From Anaeramoeba flamelloides (lineage: Eukaryota > Metamonada > Anaeramoebidae), in the NCBI GenBank assembly GCA_027625915.1, contig JANTQA010000070.1, positions 11,351,001-11,415,000 of the forward strand: DNA of 64,000 bases, written 5' to 3'. Positions 23,055 to 36,847 of this stretch are shown here, piece by piece (position 1 is the stretch's first letter; each line of letters begins with the position of its first letter). The position numbers and the translations under genes are program-made. The notes beneath the pieces are model-generated. The model was not told the DNA's origin. It worked only from the letters and a program-made list of their open reading frames with translations, and made no database searches.

Positions 23055-23625
23055 GGAAATTGATTTCCTCTTACAGCATTTAGGTTTTCCAGAATTCGAA
23101 AGAGTGTAAGAAAATCATAGTTTTTATTCAATTCTTAGGAATTCTGGAAAACAGCCTTTAGCTTTTCTTGAGTTTACTGTTTATGTGTAAAATCAATAGA
23201 TTTTCTTTAGGTTTTTTTTAGTTTTAAAATAAACCAAAAATTTATATAATTTTTCGGTTTATTTCTAAAGTAAAAAAAAACTAGAACACTTAACATATAA
23301 AACAGAAAACTCAAGAAAAGCTAGGCACTTGACGGCACTTGGCATTTGCTTTTCCAGAATTTAAAAGAATAGAGATAAAATCATTGATTTTTAACTATTC
23401 TTTTGAATTCTGGAAAAGATAGGCACCCTACACACTTTAGGTAAGTTTTTTTTTAATTTAGGATTTTCTAACAAAATTTCAAAAATTTTCTTTTTATTCT
23501 GCAAATTAAAAAAAAACCACCTTTAACTTTTCCAGAATTCAAAAGAATTGAGAAAAATATGAGATTTTACTCAATTCTTTTAAATTCTGAAAAAGCTAGG
23601 CACTCTACGACACTCTATGACACTT
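23055..23625. repeat. hairpin-module cluster A
   Basis: Several hairpins in a row. One type has arms around CCAGAATTCAAAAGAAT, another around TTCTTGAGTTTACTGTTTA, and a third around AATAAACCAAAAATT. They are separated by G+C-containing linkers such as GCTAGGCACTTGACGGCACT and AGGCACTCTACGACACT. Confidence 0.65.
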
Positions 23626-24044
23626 TCCTAATTTCTAAATTGTTATTTGGAAATAATAATAAAGAATCATAAATTTCTTTATCATTAACCAATGGAAAGA
23701 TAAATAAGGAACCTTTATTTTGAATAACATCAAATATATTATTCTTATTATTTTTGTTTATATGAAATAATTCTTTAATCCAAAATTTTCGTTTTTTTTT
23801 TTTTCATAGACGGGGCAATCCCATAAAAAATTATTGATATCACAATCTATTTCTAGGTTTAGATGTTTTTTGCATAGATTACGATATTTTTTTTTTGTTT
23901 TATTCTTATCATAAACAGAAGAATATCTATTTAATTAATTTGTGAATTTTCTTATTTTTATAATGTAAGTTGAACCTTTCCTTTTTAAATCATTATTTTT
24001 CATTGTTAGGTTATTTTTCATTTGATAATTGAAAAGAAAATTTA

Positions 24045-24515
24045 AAAAAATCATCATTCACCTTTTATGAATTTTCTGTTTTTTTAGGAAAATCTATAGA
24101 TTTTCATCAGGTTTTTTTGAATTTTTTAAATAAACAGAAAATTTTAATAAATTTACGGTTTTTTTCAAAAATTAAAAAAAAAAAACATAAACAGAGTGTC
24201 CTGGGGTTTCTTGAGGTTTTTTTTTTTTTTATTTTTTAAGAGTTCTAGGTTTTTTAAGGTTGACTATTTTATTTGTGAAGTGTTCTCGGTTTTTTTTTTA
24301 CTTTTTGAAATAAACAGAAAATTTTAATAAAATTTCGGTTTATTTCGAAAAGTAAAAAAAAAAAAAAACCTAACGAAAATATATTGATTTTTAGAATAAA
24401 CAATAAACTCAAGAAAACCCAGAAAACTTCACAAATAAAATATTCAACCTTAAAAAAACCTGGAAGACTTCACAAATAAAACAGAAAATCTCAAGAAAAA
24501 AATAGGCACTCCAGA
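24045..24515. repeat. hairpin-module cluster B
   Basis: Inverted arms around AATAAACAGAAAATTTTAAT and TTTCGGTTTATTTCGAAAAG alternate with AACTCAAGAAAACC arms. The cluster ends in AGGCACTCCAGAACACT, close to the linkers of the other clusters. Confidence 0.55.
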
Positions 24516-25984
24516 ACACTGGACTATATGATTGTTTATTTATGTTGTTGCTTTTACATAATAATTTTTAAATATTCTTGTCTTTTCGGCCAAGAAATAT
24601 TTATTATCAAGATTAATCTAAAGTTATTTAGATTTAGTCTGAATAATTTTAAGTGGTCTATTTTCCAATTAATATTTTCATTATCTTTTTTTGAAAACTT
24701 CAAATTTTTATATATTTTCAAAACCCAGAATTTTTATTTTCTTTTTGAGTTTAAATCTACTTTGATATACGGGAATTCCGACTTGGTCAATTTTAGCTAC
24801 AATTTTTTAGATTATCCTCAGGGAAGGTGGATCGATTTTTAAAAAAATGTTACCTTTTTATATATCTAAACATCAATTGAGTCAAAATATTTTTGAGTTA
24901 GATTAAAAAATAACCAATCCAAAAAATAAATGGCTAATATATGATAATTTAAACATTTTTAATTTTACCACATCAACTAATTTTTACTAGCTAAAAATCA
25001 TTTTAATTTATTTTTGAAACTATTATATTTTTTGAAATTTTTTTGTAAATGTTTCTCCTTTTCAAGTCAAATTCCTAAATATTTTATTTCAGATAATTGG
25101 TTTGATTTCCAGTGTTTATCAATATTTGATTCTACCCAATTTCTTGGATAATTTTATATTGTGATACTATTTTTTTTGTACATTTCTGATATTAGTATCC
25201 CCATTTTCGAAATCAAGCCATCTGCAAAGATTTCAACATGCTTGACTAAATTTTTAATTTCTTCAATTAAAAATGGCTGATAAATTCAAACATTAAATGC
25301 GAAAGAGGGTCTCCTTGATAAACTTACTTTACTTCTTTTTTATAATTTTTTGATGCTAATTTTTAATTTTTTTAATTTTTAATATATTTATTAAGGGCAT
25401 AAGGAACTAATATAGGACGTATCGTATCAAATTTTTTTTTTACTTTCAATTGAAATAATAAAAAATCCATTATTTTAATATGGATATTTGAAATTTTCAG
25501 TTCAAATAATAAGTTTAATACTATTATTCTTTTATCAATTTTATTTTTGAAACTAAATTGAGAATCTGAAATAAGATTCCAAAATTCCAAAATTTCTTTA
25601 TATATATATAAGTTTTTAAGAAAATCCTGATATAGTATTATTGATTAAGATTGGTTTATAAGAAAATTTTACATATTAACTCACATTCCCCAAGAATAAT
25701 TTACAAAACAAGAGTAAAAATCAATTAAGTTCCAATTTCGATTTACAAATGAAGATATGAACTCACAGAAAATTAGAATTTCTTGGTTTTAAAAATATAT
25801 ATAAAATTTAAAATTTACAAATAAAAATAATTTAAAGATTAATTTTAGAATAGAAAACTTCAAATAATTAAATAAGTCTCTAAAGTTATTTTGATAATAA
25901 TTTAAAACAATTTTTTTTGGGCGGGAAGTCCCAGTAATGTCTTAAAATTAATTGATATAGTAATAATATCAACATATAGTTATA

Positions 25985-26275
25985 CCGTCAAGTGCCGTAT
26001 AGTAACATAGAGTGCCTAGGTTAAACAAAATTACAGAGAATTGAGAAAAATCAAAGATTTTACTAGATTCTTCTAAATTCTGGAAACACTATCGGCAGTT
26101 TTCTTGAAGTTTTCTGTTTTTATTTGTAAATTGTTCTAGGTTTTTTTTACTTTTTGAAATAAACGGTAAATTTATAAAAATTTTCTGTTTATTTCGAAAA
26201 TTAAAAAAAACCTAACGAAAATATATTGATTTTTAGAATAAATAATTAACTCAAGAAAACACAACTGTATTTTTC
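25985..26275. repeat. hairpin-module cluster C
   Basis: Begins with the linker CGTCAAGTGCCGTATAG and GAGTGCCTAGG. A hairpin with the arm AATTCTGGAAACAC follows, then one with AATAAACGGTAAATTT, then a CTCAAGAAAACAC arm. The same order of modules occurs at 51722-51985. Confidence 0.6.
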
Positions 26276-27074
26276 AAGAATTCAAAACAATCAAAAAAAA
26301 AAAAGATTTAATTCTATTTTAATATTCTAACTTCTTGAAAAATTAACTTTTTTTAGATATATTAATTATTCTTTTTATTTCAAAAACCGATTGATATCTT
26401 AATAAAAATATTTATTTTTTTAAAAAACCTAAATACATTTTCCTTGAATTTTTCTGCTTTGTTTTTGAAATCTATTTATATTAATAAATAAATAAAAAAA
26501 AACAAAAAAAGAGGAAAAGTTAATTTCAGTTTTCATTTGGTCTTTGAAATAAAAAAATAGAAATTTTCCTCAAATATTGGAAATATTAAAAAAAAAAACC
26601 AACTTAAGCTTTTCAAAATACAAAAAAAAAAAAAAAAAAAAAGTATTTTTTTTATTGTAAAAAATAAATTTTAAATTTTGAAATAAACAAACATATTACT
26701 ACTAGAAATAATAATTAAAGAAAAAATAGTGATTATATTCATATAAAATATCCAAAACAAAAAGTAAATAATTAATTAATGAAAAAAATATTTATTAAGA
26801 ATTAAAAATCAATTAATAAATAAGAAAAAAATCAAATTAATAAAAATAAAATAAATATATAAATCATTACAAAATTGACAAAACAAAAATTTTTTTTATC
26901 AAGCAAAAATATTGAATACTATTCCATTCAAAGTTGTTTCAAAATATTATTATTGGATTGTATCCACAAATAAATCATTTACAAAGCGATTTAAATAATG
27001 AAAATAATAATAAGGTAATTTTTTTTTTCTAAAAAAAAAAAAATGGCAAATAATAATTTCCAACGACTTAAATT

Positions 27075-30000
27075 TTAATAGAAAAGTCTATCAGGGAATT
27101 CAAAATCAAGATTTATTAAATCATAATCTTCAAAATACCCTGATAAAACCGTGGAATCGTTATAAGTAAATCTTGAACAATCATTCAAATCGGAGTTGGT
27201 TGGGAAAAACAATCCAAAGTTGTATAAATCAATTTCTTGTATTGACGAGAAACCCCAGTCTGTTAAGAATTTCATTTTTGTTTCATCATTCTTGTTTAAT
27301 TTCTCTCGAAAATTTTTTTCACAAATAACGTCAGTGCCAAGGCTGCTTTCTTCTTGTTTTGTAGTGAATTGTGATAAATTTTGCTTTTTTTGTTCATAAC
27401 TAAGAAGTGATCTCGTATTATTTTGCAATTTAAAAATGTCCAAATTGATGATTTCTTCATTATCGATTTTGATCTCTTCTGACTCTTGCATTTCTTGAAC
27501 AAAAAATGAGTCACCCTTTTGTTTAATACCATTTGCTCCATCATTTAACATATGCACATTTTTTTGAGCATTTTCTTTTGCATTTCTGAAAACTGGGTTC
27601 TTTTGTTCTTTATTAACAGTAAATATGGGGATTTTATTATTATTTTTCTTATTATTCTTTCGATCAACTTTGATTTTTTTTGTGACATTTTGATTGCGAA
27701 TATTATTCAACTTTTTAATACAAGTCTTTTTTTTTTTTTTGCAATCTTGATGAGTTTCCTTCATTTTTTTGCACCTTTTTCTTGGGTTTGTATTTCTTCG
27801 TTTTTTTTTAGTCTTATCAGTATCTTGTTTTGGTGAAACCTCTTCCACTTGATTTTTTTCTTTTTGTTTTTTATTTGATCTTAGTTTTGTATAGTAATAA
27901 TTTTTTAAAATTAGATCTGATCTATTTGGGAAATGTTTCACAATTTTTGCCCAATGTGTTCCAATTTTATCCAATAATTTTTCTAATTTGAGAATTTCTT
28001 CTTCTTTTAATGGATCGGTTGATATTTTTGGATCTAATTTATTTTTCCATCTTTTTTTTTTTTTTTTTTTTTTGACAAAAAAAACAATTATTAAATAGAA
28101 AAATTATTATAAAACAATAAAAGATAAATAAAAAAATATATAAATTAGGGTATAAATTATATTGGTATTCTTTTATAGCTGTTATTTAGTGTTGTTCAAA
28201 ATTAATTTTAATTCTTTGATTTGTGTGGTTAGGTTATGTTAGAGGAATTGTTGTTATATTTCTGTAACAAAATTGTTTTTTTTTGCAATATTTGGACCAA
28301 TTTTTTAATTTTATTCTGTAGAATATTTTTTAGTTATGATCTGAATGGTAATTTAGTGAAATCAGAATAAAGGTCTCAGGAACCTGATACAACTTGTGGA
28401 AAATTGTATATTTTTATATATACGAAATACCAAAAATATTTTTAAAATTTAAAAACAATCTCCTTTTTTTAAATAGGATAATTCGACTTTCAAAAGTATT
28501 CCATATTTAGAATATTTCAAGATCGACTAATTTTTCAAAGTTTTTTGTTATTTATAACTCTCAAATTTTTATTCAGAAACTGTAAAAAATTTATAACAAA
28601 TGAATTTTGAATGAAAAATTTTACATTACTTACTTGAGTTTATAACAATACTGTAACACGTTTTATCTAAAAAGAATTGTGATCCTAGAGATTGGTAGCG
28701 CTTCTCGAATTGTTTAATATCATGTGATAATAGATCCCAGAGATCTCTAAGATACCAATTCTTTCAACACAGAACTTGTAGAATAATAGTCAGCAAAATT
28801 TACCAATTTTTGCATTTTGAAATGTTCAGTATATTAATCTTTGCTATTTCAAATAATTTTTAAAATGACAAAGTCAACAAATTTTTATACGTCTTTATTT
28901 TTTTTTTCTCTCTTATTTTTTAGAAAATTCAAATAAAGTTTAAAAAGATTCTAATCACTCTATATATCCATTCTTTGAACCAGTGACCATAAATGTAGTA
29001 ACTTCAAAAATATCACTGCAATGTATAAATTATATTCATTGTTAACACTTTATCATTTTATAATAGAAGTAAAAGCCAAAAAATCATTAGATAACATTTT
29101 TTTATTTTCTTTTATTACAAAACATAATTTCAATCATTCGCCTCAAAGTAATAAGTTTTTTTTTTTTTGAACAACTTAATCAGTTAATTTTTTAAAAAAA
29201 AAAACATAAATGTCAATATTTATTCCTATAATTTAGAATAGGATTGATCCAATTACAACAATATTTTTTCATTTTGTAAATTTTTTGAGATTATCAATAA
29301 GAATAAGTGTATAAAAATTATTATTTTCTTAAAAATATTTTTTGATTATTTTGAGAAATTTGAAAGATTATTTAGAAAAATAACTATTATTTATTTAGAG
29401 TATTATAATTTATAGTTAAATTTTTGTGAGAATTGAGTTTTAAGAAGGATAAATAATCATAATTTTTCCCTAAAAGAAAAAAAAAAAAAATATTTTTTTG
29501 ATAAACAAGTCGGAAGTAGAATGTTGACTATTTTCTAATATATTTTTTTCAAAATTTAATAGTATAAAATTTTTGAAAAAAATTTTTACAACAAAATGTT
29601 TATTTTGATTAATTTCAAATGAATTTTAATTTCAATAAATATCTTTTAAATGAAAAATCAATAATTTTGAAAGTTAAGGAATTATTTATTGTTTATAAAT
29701 TATAAAAAATTATTATTTTTTATTTTTTGTTCGGTCTTTTTTAATATTTACTATAAACAGAAAATATAAGAAATTTTCCGTTTATTTCTAAAATTATATA
29801 AAAACTGCCATTAGCTTTTCTTGAATTCAAAAGAACTGAGTAAAATCTTTGATTTTTCTCAATTATTTTGAATACTTGGAAACCTAGGACACTTGATGGC
29901 ACTCTGCGCCACTTGGAAGATTTGGTTTTTCAGTATTCAAATATTTAGAATCAAATAAAAAGATTTTACTCTATTCTATTAAATTCTGGAAAATCAATTA

Positions 30001-32015
30001 CACTTCTCATTAGTGTTTCCAGGATTTGAAAAAAATGAGTAACCCTTTGATTTTATTTTTTTTCTTTTGAACCAAGGAAAACACAGAACACACTATATTT
30101 ATTGCCTATAATTTTTTTCTCGATTCCAGATTTATAAAGCCACGAGAACTTTTTCAAAACTAATGGCTATTCATTAGTCATAGAAATATCTTATAGTTGA
30201 ATTTAAATAAAATACATTGTTATATTAATTGAAAATGTTTACCCCCAAATAGACCCTTTTTTCTTGACTAGAGACTTTAAAAAAATCATAGTCCTATTAA
30301 CAACAATAAATACACTTTCCCCAAGAACTCGAATTATGGTAACATTATTTATCTAGGTAAATAAAGTTTATTACTGAGGATGAAAGGTTAATTTAAGTAA
30401 CAATTTTAACCTACTTGAAAATTTCACTTTTATTTTTTACTATTTGTCTTGAGTAATGAGAGACTAAAAAAATTGTCTAAAATAAAAATATTGTTACATG
30501 ACTGCTTTTCAAAAGAAAATATTATAATTTGATTATCTAGAGAACTCTTTTAGAAATTCTTAGTCAGCCCAGAATTATCGAAAAAAAATCACTTTTTTAC
30601 ATTTTTTTTAAATCAAGATAATTATTATTGACCCTCTTCTGGATCTTTAAATTTATCATTTAAAAAGAGATAAAAAATCGCAATAAATAATTGATTAAAA
30701 ATATAGCAAACAGCAAAAAGTTTTCGGAAAAATTAACAATCGATAAAAAATAATTCCAAATAATTGTATGTAAATTTTTAACATTTAAACAAAAATTCGA
30801 ATATAGATCAAACGAATTAAACATGTTAAAGATATGATTTTTGGTCATGTTTGTATTCTTTGGAACCCGATTCTGAATAAAAATCCAATATTAAAATTTT
30901 TCAAAAAAGAATACAATAATAGTGAAAATGTAAAGGTGAAAAAATCTAAATATTATTTATTCATTTAACTTTTAAAAATTCACTCAACAATTGTGATCGT
31001 GATCGTGTTTATTTCAACCAATTAGTAAAATCGGAAAAATTTTTATTGGTGATCAAATATTGATCTTGAAATAAAAAAATAAACAAAACTTTTGTAGGAG
31101 GGATTAATTTTTTGCCCAAGGTGTTTCATAGAGAACGAATTTCAAAAATTTCGCTTATTGCAATTAAAAAAATTTCAATCGAAAAAAAAGTTGGATCAAT
31201 AAATGAATATAAAAGCATTTTTTAGTAAAAAGAAGGAGCCAAATTATCAAATTTGATAGAATAATTTTCGATCTTGGTCCTTTTGAAGAAAATAAAATGA
31301 AGAAAAATTTAAGAAAAAAAATACCTTTCTCGGCATTGTTTGCTTGTTCTCCATTTAAGAGAAAGCGAAATATCTGACCACTTTTGACAACCCTTCTTTT
31401 CAATTGCTGAAATTAATAGTCTGTCTTCCTAATTGATTCAAAAAAAAAAAATATTTGGAAATAAATTGTTTTGAATAATAATTAAGATAATTTTGAGAAA
31501 AAAAAAGAACAATTTTTAAGAAACTTACTAAATTGATCCAAGGTCCTTTAATGGTATATTTATTCTAATGTAACAAATATAGGGGTTTGTCAAAGTTTTT
31601 CAGAAATTGACAAAAAGAGAAAACAATTAGTTCGTTCAAAAGAGAATTTGTTATCGAAAAAAAAAAAAGGGATTGTCTGAAAAGGAAAAGTCTTACTCTT
31701 TTTAAAAATACAATCTGGAGGTTTAAACTTAAATCAGGGAACTCTTCTGCTAAATTGTCCCAAGTAACTTTTTTTGATTTCTCAAAGAACTCTACTAATT
31801 TTTGATTCTTCAAAAAAAGAAGGAAAAAAAAAAAAAAATTCCAGTTAATAAAGAGATAATGTGTATTAACCATGAAAAGGGAAAAGATTTTGAAAGGGTA
31901 AATAATTGATTTGGGTTTTTATTTCAGAGAATTTTTGTGAAACACTTACTTGCTGTGGGTATACGTTAGTGAAGTTTGAGTTGGAGTTCTTGTTTTCGTG
32001 TTTGGTTGTGGACAT
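27075..32015 (-). CDS. R2R3 Myb transcription factor, five exons
   Basis: Nuclear DNA-binding protein. Exons are 32015-31950, 31807-31697, 31564-31529, 31428-31325 and 28050-27075; lengths 66, 111, 36, 104 and 976 nt give 431 codons, 430 residues. Every junction is in phase, with donors GTAAGT, GTAAGA, GTAAGT and GTATTT. R2 reads KGPWINLEDRLL, then KKGCQKWSDISLSL, then RTSKQCRERWKNKLDP. R3 is KEEEILKLEKLL then GTHWAKIVKHFPNRSDLILK. The spaced Trp residues, the RTSKQCRERW hallmark and the LDP linker are diagnostic. The segment before R2 (exon 2, WDNLAEEFPDL) may be a remnant R1. A Lys-rich stretch follows R3 (likely nuclear signal), then an acidic Asp/Phe-rich C-terminus ending FPDRLFY that could activate transcription. 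Intron 4 is 3274 nt. An upstream in-frame ATG at 32063 is possible; I chose 32015. Confidence 0.9.
28051..31324 (-). other. 3.27-kb intron splitting Myb repeat R2
   Basis: Runs from GTATTT at 31324 to an AG at 28052-28051, with flanking codons joining RTSKQCRE-R-WKNKLDP exactly. Its 3' end is an uninterrupted A run of roughly two dozen bases before AG rather than a pyrimidine tract. It contains a hairpin-module cluster (29745-29995). The small open frame at 30660-30848 has no domain. Confidence 0.8.
29745..29995. repeat. hairpin-module cluster D inside the Myb intron
   Basis: Arms around TATAAACAGAAAATATAAG / TTTTCCGTTTATTTC, then TTGAATTCAAAAGAACTGAG, are separated by linkers reading GGACACTTGATGGCACTCTG. 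It belongs to the same composite family as 51722-51985. Confidence 0.55.
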
Positions 32016-34219
32016 TAAAAAAACTATCGAAAAAATTGTCTTATGACAAGAAAAATATTGCAAGAAAAAATGTATTTATTTTTTTGTATTTCAATTTTTA
32101 TTTAAATTTTTGACAAGTTAGCAAAGATGAAAATCAACCCGCCACCACATTCAGGAGACTATTTATTCTCTTGACGAACTTTTAAAAAATTAAATTTTTG
32201 GTGAAACATGTACAAAAATAGATTTCTAGAATTAAAAGTTTTTTTGGTAAAATTGGAACACAGAAATTAATACATTTAAACCTTTTTGAAAATAATTCAA
32301 TAATAGTGAAAAGAATTGATTAGGTCTTTGGTTTCAAAACTCAATTTCCATTTTAACATATTGAATCTTGAAATGGTAATTTCTGAAAATATTTTCCAAT
32401 TTTGATCCTTTATTCTTTTTTCTCAATTTACTTTTGACCCAATTCTTGTAATTAGGAATTCTCTTTCACTTTCTTCCTAATTGTCTGTTTCTCATCTTTT
32501 TTGATTTGGGTGATCAAATTAGGTTTAGATACCCAAGTTGAGACATGCTTAAAAATATAATCAAAAATAAATTTTCCTTTTTCCTTCTACAGATCTTGAA
32601 AAATAAATCTTCCGAATATGTTTGTTTTACTTGGAACATTTTAGAAAGATAAAAATTTTGAGATAAAAGGTTGATTCTTCTTTGTTCTAATTAATTTGTG
32701 GCAATAAATTATTTTGAGTAGTTATCGAAATATTTTTTTTTCTTAAAAATTTTTATGTAGAAATATTTCTTTAACTTTTTTCCCTTTTCTCAAATAATAC
32801 AATTGTTGTTAAAATTGTTCAAAATATGAATTTTTGATTTTTAATAATCTTTTGACAGAATTTTATTTTATATCTAAGAGAGTGAAAAATCTCATAGCAA
32901 ACGTACCGAGCATATTCAACGTTATTTTTTGACAAACTGGAATCTTCGTAATACTCAAACTCAAAAATGAAAAAAATAGACCTTATGTTATACTTTTCGA
33001 AACACATTAATTGTTTTATAATTTTATCTCAAAGTTCAATCTGGAGGATTATTTGGACTTGAAAAACTTTCATTTTTGATTGATTTTGTTGAGTTATTGA
33101 TGAATTATCCACACTAAAATTTGGAAAAATATTCCCAAAATGCATTGAAAAATTTATCTTTTTTGATAATACAACAACAGTCTCAGAATTTGACAATCAG
33201 AATTATTTTCCTATCAAGTTATTTTGATAGAAAAAAGAGTACAATAAAATAGATATCCCTTTTCACTGTTATTTTTACTTGTTTGTATAACGCGAATGGA
33301 AAAGTTAAAAATTTGTAGAAAGGACAAATGTTTTTTATTTTTGGTCTTTACCTTCAACTAATAATTTTAAAACTTGTTTAAAGGTGGGTATCAAAACAAA
33401 TATATCGGATGGAAAACTTTCAAGTATTTCTCACAATGAAGAATTTCTTCAAAATTTCTAAGAATTATTATGCAATCAAGTTGATTTGGTTTTTGGATGA
33501 ATTTTGATTCTAAAATTATGATTAAAACAGACAATCTGAGAAAATGAAAATTTTTTTCTTTTTTAAAAATCTATTTTGGAACATCGAAACCCTTTTATAG
33601 TTTTGTGTTTGCAATTGAAAATCACTTTAAATCTTGTTTAAGAATTTTGAATTGTAAAATGTCTTCAAACTCTCATATTTACCCAAAAGAAGACATATCA
33701 TGAAGAAAAAAAAGGAAATAAGAAAAAAAAAAAAAAGTTAAAGACCATTTTTAAAAAAAAACTTGACTGAAAACAAAACGTTAAATCTATAAAAAGAAGA
33801 AACAAAGTAAATTTAAAGAAATTCATTGTATTACTCTCAATTGATTTAAAGAGTACAAAACCGATCTACTTTACAATCAAAATCTGATCTTATTTTGTTT
33901 ATTACACAAATAATCAATTTTTTTCAACAAATTTTGTATGATAATAGAAGGTTCAAAGAAAAAACCTTTACAAAAAGAAGGTATTACAATAAAAACTGTT
34001 CATGATAATTATCCTTGATTTTCTATTTATTCAGATCTTTATTCTTTTATTAATTTATCTTAATTTTGGTTTCACAAAATGTATGTAATTAAAAATTGTA
34101 TTGTTCTTTTTTTTATACTTGTTTGGCCTTTTTTTCATTAATACAAATTTTTTTTCCCTTTTTTTTTCCTTGAATTTTTTACATTGATCAAAACATTGTG
34201 GTATTCTTAATTGTAGTCC

Positions 34220-34620
34220 ACTCTATTAGAAGAGGAATAAGCAAGTGAATTTATTCATGTACTATTAAAAAAATATCGATTTTTTTTATCAAAGGTAATA
34301 GAGTAATTTTTTACAGAAGTAAAAAATTAAACTTGTTAAGCAAAGTATTTTATCAACTTAAGTGAAATGAGTTATCAATTTTCAAAAAAAATTTATTTTT
34401 CCCTATTAAATTTTCAGTCAAAAAAAGATCCAATTTGTTTGGAATTTTTGGATCTGAAAAAGTCAAATTTGCAAAAAATTATTATTTTTAAGAAATTTCA
34501 CTTTGAGTCATTTCAGAGGGTTCTTATAAACAAATAACATTGAATATCTTCATTCTTATTTTAAAAATACAAAAAAAATAAATCAAATATTGAATTCTTG
34601 ATGATCCAGAAAAAATTGAG
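34220..34620. repeat. dispersed repeat shared with 63389-63750
   Basis: Shared words in the same order include GAAATGAGTTATCA, AATTAAATTTTCAGTCAAAA, TTTTTGGATC and AATACAAAAAAAATAAATCA. At 63389 the homologous stretch starts with TTAAGGGAATAG, a TTAA-element end, so this copy is probably part of the same element family. Confidence 0.65.
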
Positions 34621-36847
34621 AACTTTATTTGATTTTCGATATTTTTTTAAATTTCAAGAAATTTACAAAATTATGTAATATTCTTGTAAAAATATTCAGA
34701 GTATAAACAAGGACTATTGGTAATCAAAATAAGTTATTTTGAGAATATCTATTATTTTTTTTTTAAATTAGAATTATTTATTTGAATTACTTTTGTTTAT
34801 TTGAAAATTTGAAAAAAATTGAGAAATAAAAGTAAAGCTTATTTGCTACATTTAATCAATGGGTTATTACTAACTCTATGAAAGAATTAACAATTGATTA
34901 TCAATTATTGATTTTTGTATAATCAAATTAAAAAGGTATTTCTTTTGGTTATAAGTTGAATTTTTCAAGTCTTTCAGAAATTTTTCAGGTAGAATTTTAA
35001 ATTTGAATGGTTTGATTTTTTTTCTCAGATTTTTTAAATAAAAAGAAAAAATTGATTTGAAACTATTCCATGAATCAAAAAATTAGATTTTTTTAAAGTT
35101 TAAAATAATTATTATATTTTTTCTTGAAATAAAGTAAGATTTATTAAACCGAGTTATTTCAAAACTTAATTTTAAAATATTTTTTATAGACTTTCTTCAT
35201 TCACTATAATATATCAATTTTCTTCAAAAAACAATTTTACAGGAATAATATGGAAATATGTTCGATTTTGAACTTATTCAAAAAGGAATAAAATGGGGTA
35301 CCACTTTTAAAAACAAATAATGGATTTTGGAAAATAGCTTTAAAAGTAAGTTTGCTTATATATTATTTATATTTGTAGTTTTTTTTTTGAATTTCAAGAT
35401 TAACTAAAATTCTTTTTGAATTGCTATGTAATTTTCTTGAAGATTTTTTTGAGATTACTATTTGCTCAACGGAATCTTTTCAAGTGAAAAATATGAAATT
35501 GTTGATAAAAAAAAACCTTGAAAGAGTACTATTGTCTCGGTTTGATTTACCCAATTGAGAATTACTTTTATAAAAAAAAGTAAAAATTACAATTGTAACA
35601 ATTTTCACAATTTTACCACTTTAAATATCCGAAAAAATTTAATTTGCTTTTTATAGTGATAATTTCCATTTCATATCTATAAAAATAAAATAATTCCCCA
35701 AGCCGTTCTAATTTTTTTATAATTACTTTTACTAGTTTGAAATAATTTCTAATTTGAACTTGAACTTGACAATCCCTTCAATTCATTTTTTTCAGAATAT
35801 TTATTCAAAAATCTATTTTATAATTTTTTTATTTATTTTCAAATTGTTTTTAACTTTATAATGAGTAATTTTTTATCAAATTTTATCAGAATGAAAATTA
35901 TTTTTAAGAAGAGAAAGTGAAATAACACAATAATACAAAAAACCCAGGAGTGAAAAGTAACTCTTAAGATGGAGGTACAATCTGAATTCAAATATACATT
36001 TATGATCTAAACAATTTTTTTTAGCTTTTGAAAAATTTCACTGGTAAAAATGTAACTAAAATACATAATTTTTTAAAGAGTCAAAACATTTAAAAGAATC
36101 ACAAAAATATCATTCGGTTCATTACTGTGGAAAAAAAGTGAAACAGGCAAAAAAAGACAAATACAGGTTTTAATAGGTAACCTTACTAAAAATGTAAAGT
36201 AAGATCAATTAAAAAAAGAATAAATAAATAACAAAAGACAAAATGAAGTATTCAGCACAATAACAGTTTTTTAAATACTATCTTTTGCTATGGGGGTTTC
36301 TTTGACTTAATTTATTATTGAAAATTTATTCAAAAATAGACTATTTTTGTGATCTTGAAAACTACATCTACAATCTCGATATAAAAAAGTAGATTTAAAT
36401 TGTATTTGTTGGATTGATTGAAAATAATATTATGGATTATTATTTAAAGTTAATTGGTTTGTTCTTTTAATTGATTTGACTTTCAATTTTCAGGTTCTAT
36501 TAAGGTTCTCAATGAAAAACCGTATTGAACTTTTTTTCCAAAAAGGTCAAATTAGAAATAAATTTTGATTTTTGCAAAATATTTTAGGTAATTTTTTCAT
36601 CTTTTTAGTTTTTTTTTCTTCATTTTTTGAATTATATAACCTGCTTTGTTCAGTCAAGATATTTTTTTCGAACAGTTGATATTATGTGAAAGTTTGGTTC
36701 TTCTAAACATAAATACTCAAATTAAATTTGTTAATTGTAATCTAACCATTTGATTGAGCAATATTGTTAATAGAATATTTACAAATTTATAAATGTATTT
36801 TTTTGTTTTGCTCTCTCCAAAAATATTAACACACATATAATTTATTT

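Larger units (their letters stand above)
20015..27074. other. repeat-dense gene-free spacer of 7 kb
   Basis: No coding exon is supported. It contains the 1-kb palindrome (21018-22000), a mariner-type MITE (22837-23031), three hairpin-module clusters (23055-23625, 24045-24515, 25985-26275) and A/T homopolymer tracts. Short open frames here (for example 24528-24842 and 25372-25590) are Phe/Ile/Lys-rich with no domain. Confidence 0.5.

Noticed and set aside
31164-32063. Separate small minus-strand ORFs at 31164-31403, 31565-31873 and 31866-32063
   Set aside because: Parts of these frames are Myb exons 1, 2 and 4; the remainder reads into introns. They are absorbed into the five-exon Myb model.
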